DNA of 8,973 bases from Methanobacteriaceae archaeon (GTDB lineage: Archaea > Methanobacteriota > Methanobacteria > Methanobacteriales > Methanobacteriaceae): assembly GCA_900769095.1 (NCBI GenBank), contig CAAGFH010000067.1:1-8973 (forward strand), in the 5' to 3' direction. This document shows positions 6,268 to 8,973 of the stretch, piece after piece. Each line of letters opens with the position of its first letter. The stretch's first letter is position 1. Position numbers and translations under genes: made by a program. Below the pieces are notes generated by a model. It had not been told where the DNA came from and did not search any database. It worked only from the letters and a program-made list of their open reading frames with translations.

Positions 6268-6882
6268 TTGGATAAAAATAAACTCATTATTATCGGATTA
6301 ATTATCATAATAATTGCATTATTAATAGGTATTTTCCTATCACTACAACCAACAAAAGAAGATACAAAAATAATTATTATTGGTAATTCTACAATGAATG
6401 GAGGAGAATATATTGTTTTTAAACTTTTTGACTCCAATAATGTGCCTATTACCAATCAGACTTTAAATGCAACTATAACTTGTAATGGAAATACCAGCTC
6501 TTATCCTATCATTACTGATAATAATGGTAGTTATAAATTCACATTAAATGATTTTGATGGCAATATAACTATTAATGTCACATTTAATGGGAATGAAAAC
6601 TATTCTGGAAATAATACCATAAAAAATATATTTGTTATAAAAAATGTTGCTCAATCATCTTATCAATCTGTTTCTTCAGGAAATGATGAACCTGAATATG
6701 GAACTGATGAATATGTTGATAAATGGGACCAATCATTAAGAGGAGATGGTTCCTGGGCATATACTCATGATCAACCAGTTAAAAAGGACAAACATGGAAA
6801 TGAATACAAAAGAATGTATGATCCTGAGACTCACGAAAATTACTGGTATAATATGGGAAAAAGAGATTGGATAGTAGATTAA
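6268..6882 (+). CDS. Membrane-anchored extracellular protein with Ig-like domain, sequon-rich
   Basis: This 204-residue protein starts at TTG 6268, chosen because GGGGAG lies about 5 nt upstream and the N-terminus is complete from there. Residues 5-27 form one strongly hydrophobic segment with a short positive flank before it, giving an uncleaved anchor and an outside C-terminus. Residues about 35-125 form an Ig-like beta-sandwich (IVFKLFDSNNVPITNQT, then TDNNGSYKFTL, then NVTFNGNENYSG) of the type repeated in Methanobrevibacter adhesin-like proteins, here as one copy. This region holds nine N-X-S/T sequons (N40, N63, N67, N75, N86, N99, N103, N111, N115). A Ser-rich linker leads to a C-terminal Trp/Tyr-rich, charged segment (about 148-204) containing WDQSLRGDGSWAYTHD, which I do not recognise. 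Function is unknown; cell-surface attachment or wall association is inferred. Confidence 0.85.
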   Translation: MDKNKLIIIGLIIIIIALLIGIFLSLQPTKEDTKIIIIGNSTMNGGEYIVFKLFDSNNVPITNQTLNATITCNGNTSSYPIITDNNGSYKFTLNDFDGNITINVTFNGNENYSGNNTIKNIFVIKNVAQSSYQSVSSGNDEPEYGTDEYVDKWDQSLRGDGSWAYTHDQPVKKDKHGNEYKRMYDPETHENYWYNMGKRDWIVD

Positions 6883-6893
6883 ATATATAAAAA

Positions 6894-6918
6894 TTTGGAA
6901 TAAAACATTTATTCCAAA
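6894..6918. terminator. Hairpin terminator between convergent genes
   Basis: A perfect 11-bp stem, TTTGGAATAAA with TTTATTCCAAA, is closed by a 3-nt ACA loop. It fills most of the 38-nt gap between the convergent surface-protein and methyltransferase genes. Read on the minus strand the stem is followed by TTTTTATATAT, like an intrinsic terminator. It probably serves both transcripts. Confidence 0.65.
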
Positions 6919-6920
6919 AA

Positions 6921-7493
6921 TTATTCCTTTTTAACAATAATATTTGTCCATTTCAAATCGCTGCGTTCTTTTCTAACATCATCACTTAGCCATGTTTTTA
7001 TAACTTTAAATCCTACTTTTTCAAATAGTTCAGCAGCTACTTCTTCAGTTAAGTCAGTATAGTATCTTCCTTCACGCTGTCCTTCAAATTCACCATGTTT
7101 AAATGATGCACAAAAGATTCCATTACTTTTAAGTGCTTTTTTAAGTTTTAACAATACTGATTCCATTTCATCACTTGGAACATGTAAAAGTGATGCATAA
7201 GCCCATATTCCATCAAATTCATCTTCAAAATCAATATCTTGAACTAGCATATGTTTAACATCAATACCAGTATGTTTACTTGCAAGTTTACACATCTCAA
7301 CAGACCCGTCAAATGCAAATACATTAAATCCAAGGTCCATAAAAACCTTTGTTTCTCTTCCAGATCCACATCCAACATCTAAAATATATGCATTTTCAGG
7401 AAGTAATTCTACAAACTTTTCATAGTTGTGACTTATATCTGCATTAACAGTTCCATTAAAAAATTCTTGGGCATTTTCATCATAAAAATTCAT
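6921..7493 (-). CDS. Class I SAM-dependent methyltransferase
   Basis: This is a 190-residue Rossmann-fold methyltransferase with an unidentified substrate. Motif I is ILDVGCGSGRET (37-48), the acidic residue for the SAM ribose is D62 (VFAFDGS), D86 in VQDIDF follows, and SLLHVP (101-106) marks motif IV/post-I. The C-terminal part ends in the usual beta hairpin with WTNIIVKK. The start is ATG 7493, because GGAGA at 7501-7505 lies 7 nt before it; an upstream in-frame ATG at 7514 lies before that site and lacks its own. The order of motifs resembles small-molecule methyltransferases, but I cannot choose among them. It is divergent from the MazG-like gene and convergent with the surface-protein gene, so it is likely transcribed alone. 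Confidence 0.88.
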   Translation of the reverse strand: MNFYDENAQEFFNGTVNADISHNYEKFVELLPENAYILDVGCGSGRETKVFMDLGFNVFAFDGSVEMCKLASKHTGIDVKHMLVQDIDFEDEFDGIWAYASLLHVPSDEMESVLLKLKKALKSNGIFCASFKHGEFEGQREGRYYTDLTEEVAAELFEKVGFKVIKTWLSDDVRKERSDLKWTNIIVKKE

Positions 7494-7500
7494 TTTTACG

Positions 7501-7505
7501 TCTCC
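7501..7505 (-). promoter_or_regulatory. Ribosome binding site GGAGA fixing the methyltransferase start
   Basis: GGAGA on the minus strand ends 7 nt before ATG 7493. It lies within the alternative longer frame starting at 7514, which argues against that longer start. Confidence 0.65.
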
Positions 7506-7585
7506 ATTTAACATATTTGTTTTTTAGAAATAAGTAAATATTGATAAGAAGATATAATATTGTAGATATTATTGAAGGTTTTCAT

Positions 7586-7900
7586 ATGGAAGAATTAAGA
7601 TCAGAAATTATTAAATTTCAAAAAGAAAGGGATTGGAAACAGTTTCATACTCCTGAGAATTTAGCAAAATCAATTTCTATTGAAGCTGCTGAACTTTTAG
7701 AGCATTTTCAATGGGGTAAGGAATATGATATTGGTGAAGTTGCTGATGAACTTGCAGATGTTTTAAATTATTGTATTTTAATGGCTGATGCTCTTGATTT
7801 GGATATTAAAGAGATTGTATTAAATAAAATGAAGAAAAATGCTATTAAATATCCTGTAAGTAAATCCCGTGGCCGTTCAAAAAAGTATACTGAGTTTTAA
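7586..7900 (+). CDS. MazG-like nucleotide pyrophosphohydrolase
   Basis: This 104-residue all-alpha NTP pyrophosphatase belongs to the MazG-like / dCTPase (RS21-C6) group. Such enzymes cleave non-canonical or excess (d)NTPs to the monophosphate and pyrophosphate, using Mg2+. The metal-binding helices are intact: E33 and E36 in SIEAAELLEHFQW, then E55 and D58 in DELADVLNY, the ExxE...ExxD pattern. The C-terminal KNAIKYPV and GRSKKY supply the usual basic residues. The start is ATG 7586, which aligns with family N-termini (MEELRSEIIKFQKERDW); an in-frame TTG at 7541 adds 15 residues with no ribosome binding site. A weak GAAGGT precedes ATG 7586. The broken csm1 gene begins 15 nt after its stop, so the two probably once shared a transcript. 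Confidence 0.92.
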   Translation: MEELRSEIIKFQKERDWKQFHTPENLAKSISIEAAELLEHFQWGKEYDIGEVADELADVLNYCILMADALDLDIKEIVLNKMKKNAIKYPVSKSRGRSKKYTEF

Positions 7901-7915
7901 AAAAGGTAGATTTCA

Positions 7916-8901
7916 ATGGATGATTATGGAAATTTAAAATTTGCAAGTCTCTTTCATGATATTGGTAAATTTTACCAAAGAACAAACAAATGCAATAATA
8001 CTAATTGTGAATTGTCTGCGGCTTTTGTTAAAGACAAATTGATGATTTAGTTGAAAATTTAGTATTGTATCACCACAATCCTTCTAAATCTATAAACCCC
8101 TAATTATGTGTAATACTTCAAAAAGCAGATTATCATTCATCAAAAGAATGTATTGGGCTTGATGATGAATCAGTGATGCCTTTAACATCTATTTTTTCAA
8201 GAATCTCATTTGATGATGAAACTGGTGATGATCATTATGTTCCATTAGTTGAACTTGACTTTAATAAACCGTTACATGCTCAAAATAAAGATGTTATGAG
8301 TGAATGGGATTTAGTTCAAAAATATGAAGATATATTGATTAAATTTGAAAAAGAATTTGAAAACTTAGAAAATAATGATTTAGAAACTGTATTGACTATT
8401 TTAAAAAAATACACATCAACAATTCCTGCTTCAACTCACTACTCTAAAAGTGATATTTCATTATATGATCATCTAAAAACAACCCTTGCTATTTCTAATT
8501 GCAGATATTTATTCTCAAAAGAAGAAAACTTAACTAAAAGCGATGATGAGGAAGTTTACAGAGTAATTAACGGTGAACTTTCAGGTATTTCTGATGTTTT
8601 ATATGACATTCAAACATGTGATAATGATATGGTTAAACGTTTGCGTGAACGTTCTCTTTATTTAAATTTATTAACAGAAGCAGTTGCTTCTAGAATTATC
8701 TTTGATTTAAATTTAGACTCTTCAAACATCATATATTGCAGTGGAGGACGTTTTATAATCATTGCACCAAACATTAAAAAAACAGAAGAGATTATTAATA
8801 AAATCAGTTTATTTTAGGAATTTGGTGCAGATTTGTTCTTAAATATTGTTTCAAAACCTGCATGTGGAGATGAGCTTGGAGAATTTGATAAAGTATTATA
8901 A
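7916..8901 (+). pseudogene. csm1: Degraded csm1/cas10 (type III-A CRISPR-Cas), N-terminal HD and Palm-1 remnant
   Basis: Intact Csm1/Cas10 is the large subunit of the type III-A Csm complex and makes cyclic oligoadenylate through its Palm-2 GGDD site. Here the start is intact (ATG 7916, AGGT about 8 nt before) and reads FASLFHDIGKFYQR, the HD motif. After codon GAC 8033-8035 the homologous reading moves to another frame, consistent with loss of one A from an A-run at 8036-8038; the original frame stops at 8048. The new frame reads LVENLVLYHHNPSKS, a stop at 8101, KADYHSS, then a long open stretch with SIFSRI (8188-8205), IPASTHYSKSDISLYDH, GELSGISDVLYDI (8572-8610), RSLYLNLLTEA (8650-8682) and CSGGRFIIIAPN. 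After a stop at 8815 it continues FGADLFLNIV and GEFDKVL, ending at 8899. About 328 codons remain against roughly 700-850 in the family, with no Palm-2 in the window. Family recognition is from motifs; several independent lesions make a sequencing error unlikely. Confidence 0.9.
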
Positions 8902-8973
8902 AGGCTTAACTATAGCAATAATCTAATTTTGTTTTGGTGTTTATCGTCTGTTTATAAATAATTCCAGTAAAAT
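8902..8973 (+). other. Non-coding tail with possible TATA box
   Basis: No recognisable continuation of csm1 is seen in any frame here. TTTATAAATA at 8951-8960 is a good archaeal TATA box and could serve a gene starting just beyond the window. No CRISPR repeat is visible. Confidence 0.35.

Noticed and set aside
7541..7585. TTG start adding 15 residues to the MazG-like protein
   Set aside because: There is no ribosome binding site before it, and the added residues do not fit the family N-terminus, which aligns at ATG 7586.
7916..8050. A separate 44-residue small protein
   Set aside because: It carries the Csm1 HD motif and its homology continues in another frame right after the end, so it is the 5' piece of the csm1 pseudogene.
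8030..8110. Programmed frameshifting or stop read-through giving a functional Csm1
   Set aside because: At least one frameshift plus two further stops would have to be bypassed, and the catalytic Palm-2 region is still missing from the window.
8173..8817. A stand-alone 214-residue gene of unknown function
   Set aside because: Its frame continues Csm1 homology both upstream (through the stop at 8101) and downstream (through the stop at 8815), and no ribosome binding site precedes its GTG or ATG.
7900..8973. CRISPR array beside the csm1 remnant
   Set aside because: No direct repeats with regular spacing are visible in this stretch or elsewhere in the window.
1..8973. tRNA, rRNA or riboswitch genes
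   Set aside because: I saw no cloverleaf, rRNA-like GC-rich block or structured leader; the gaps between genes are short and AT-rich.

Overview
This strongly AT-rich window looks like chromosome from a methanogenic archaeon of the Methanobacteriales, most likely Methanobrevibacter or a close relative. The evidence is an F420H2 oxidase (FprA), an archaeal riboflavin/F420-pathway reductase (ArfC), a DUF2115 protein, a eukaryote-like GlcNAc-1-phosphate transferase, and an Ig-like surface protein. Archaeal signals agree: GGTGAT-type ribosome binding sites, TATA boxes, and T-tracts after genes. The genus is an inference; no rRNA or other marker is present.

Layout. Positions 1-1120 hold the 3' end of a conserved archaeal protein (DUF530-like, tentative), then a small protein with two near-duplicate helix-turn-helix units. 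Positions 1157-2851 hold the membrane GlcNAc-1-P transferase and arfC, apparently cotranscribed. Positions 2843-3969 (minus strand) hold a PHP-domain phosphoesterase gene coupled by an ATGA overlap to a DUF2115 gene. A short divergent promoter region separates these from fprA, which is followed by a flavodoxin gene and a winged-helix regulator gene (4056-6162). Next comes a membrane-anchored, sequon-dense Ig-like protein gene (6268-6882), separated by a hairpin terminator from a convergent methyltransferase gene (6921-7493). A MazG-like pyrophosphohydrolase gene (7586-7900) is followed 15 nt later by a broken CRISPR gene.

Function. fprA, the flavodoxin and perhaps the wHTH form a plausible oxygen-defence and electron-transfer neighbourhood. 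The GlcNAc-1-P transferase probably starts the lipid-linked glycan used for protein N-glycosylation. The surface protein at 6268-6882 has nine N-X-S/T sequons in 78 residues and is a plausible target. ArfC supplies the flavin and F420 precursors that FprA and the flavodoxin ultimately need.

The most notable item is at 7916-8901: a degraded csm1/cas10 gene (type III-A CRISPR signature protein). HD-domain and Palm-1 motifs are still readable, but the remnant has a one-base frameshift and at least two in-frame stops. Recognisable sequence ends before the Palm-2 domain. No CRISPR repeats or other csm genes are visible. I see no convincing new multi-gene system; the window looks like ordinary methanogen chromosome ending at the edge of a decayed CRISPR-Cas locus.
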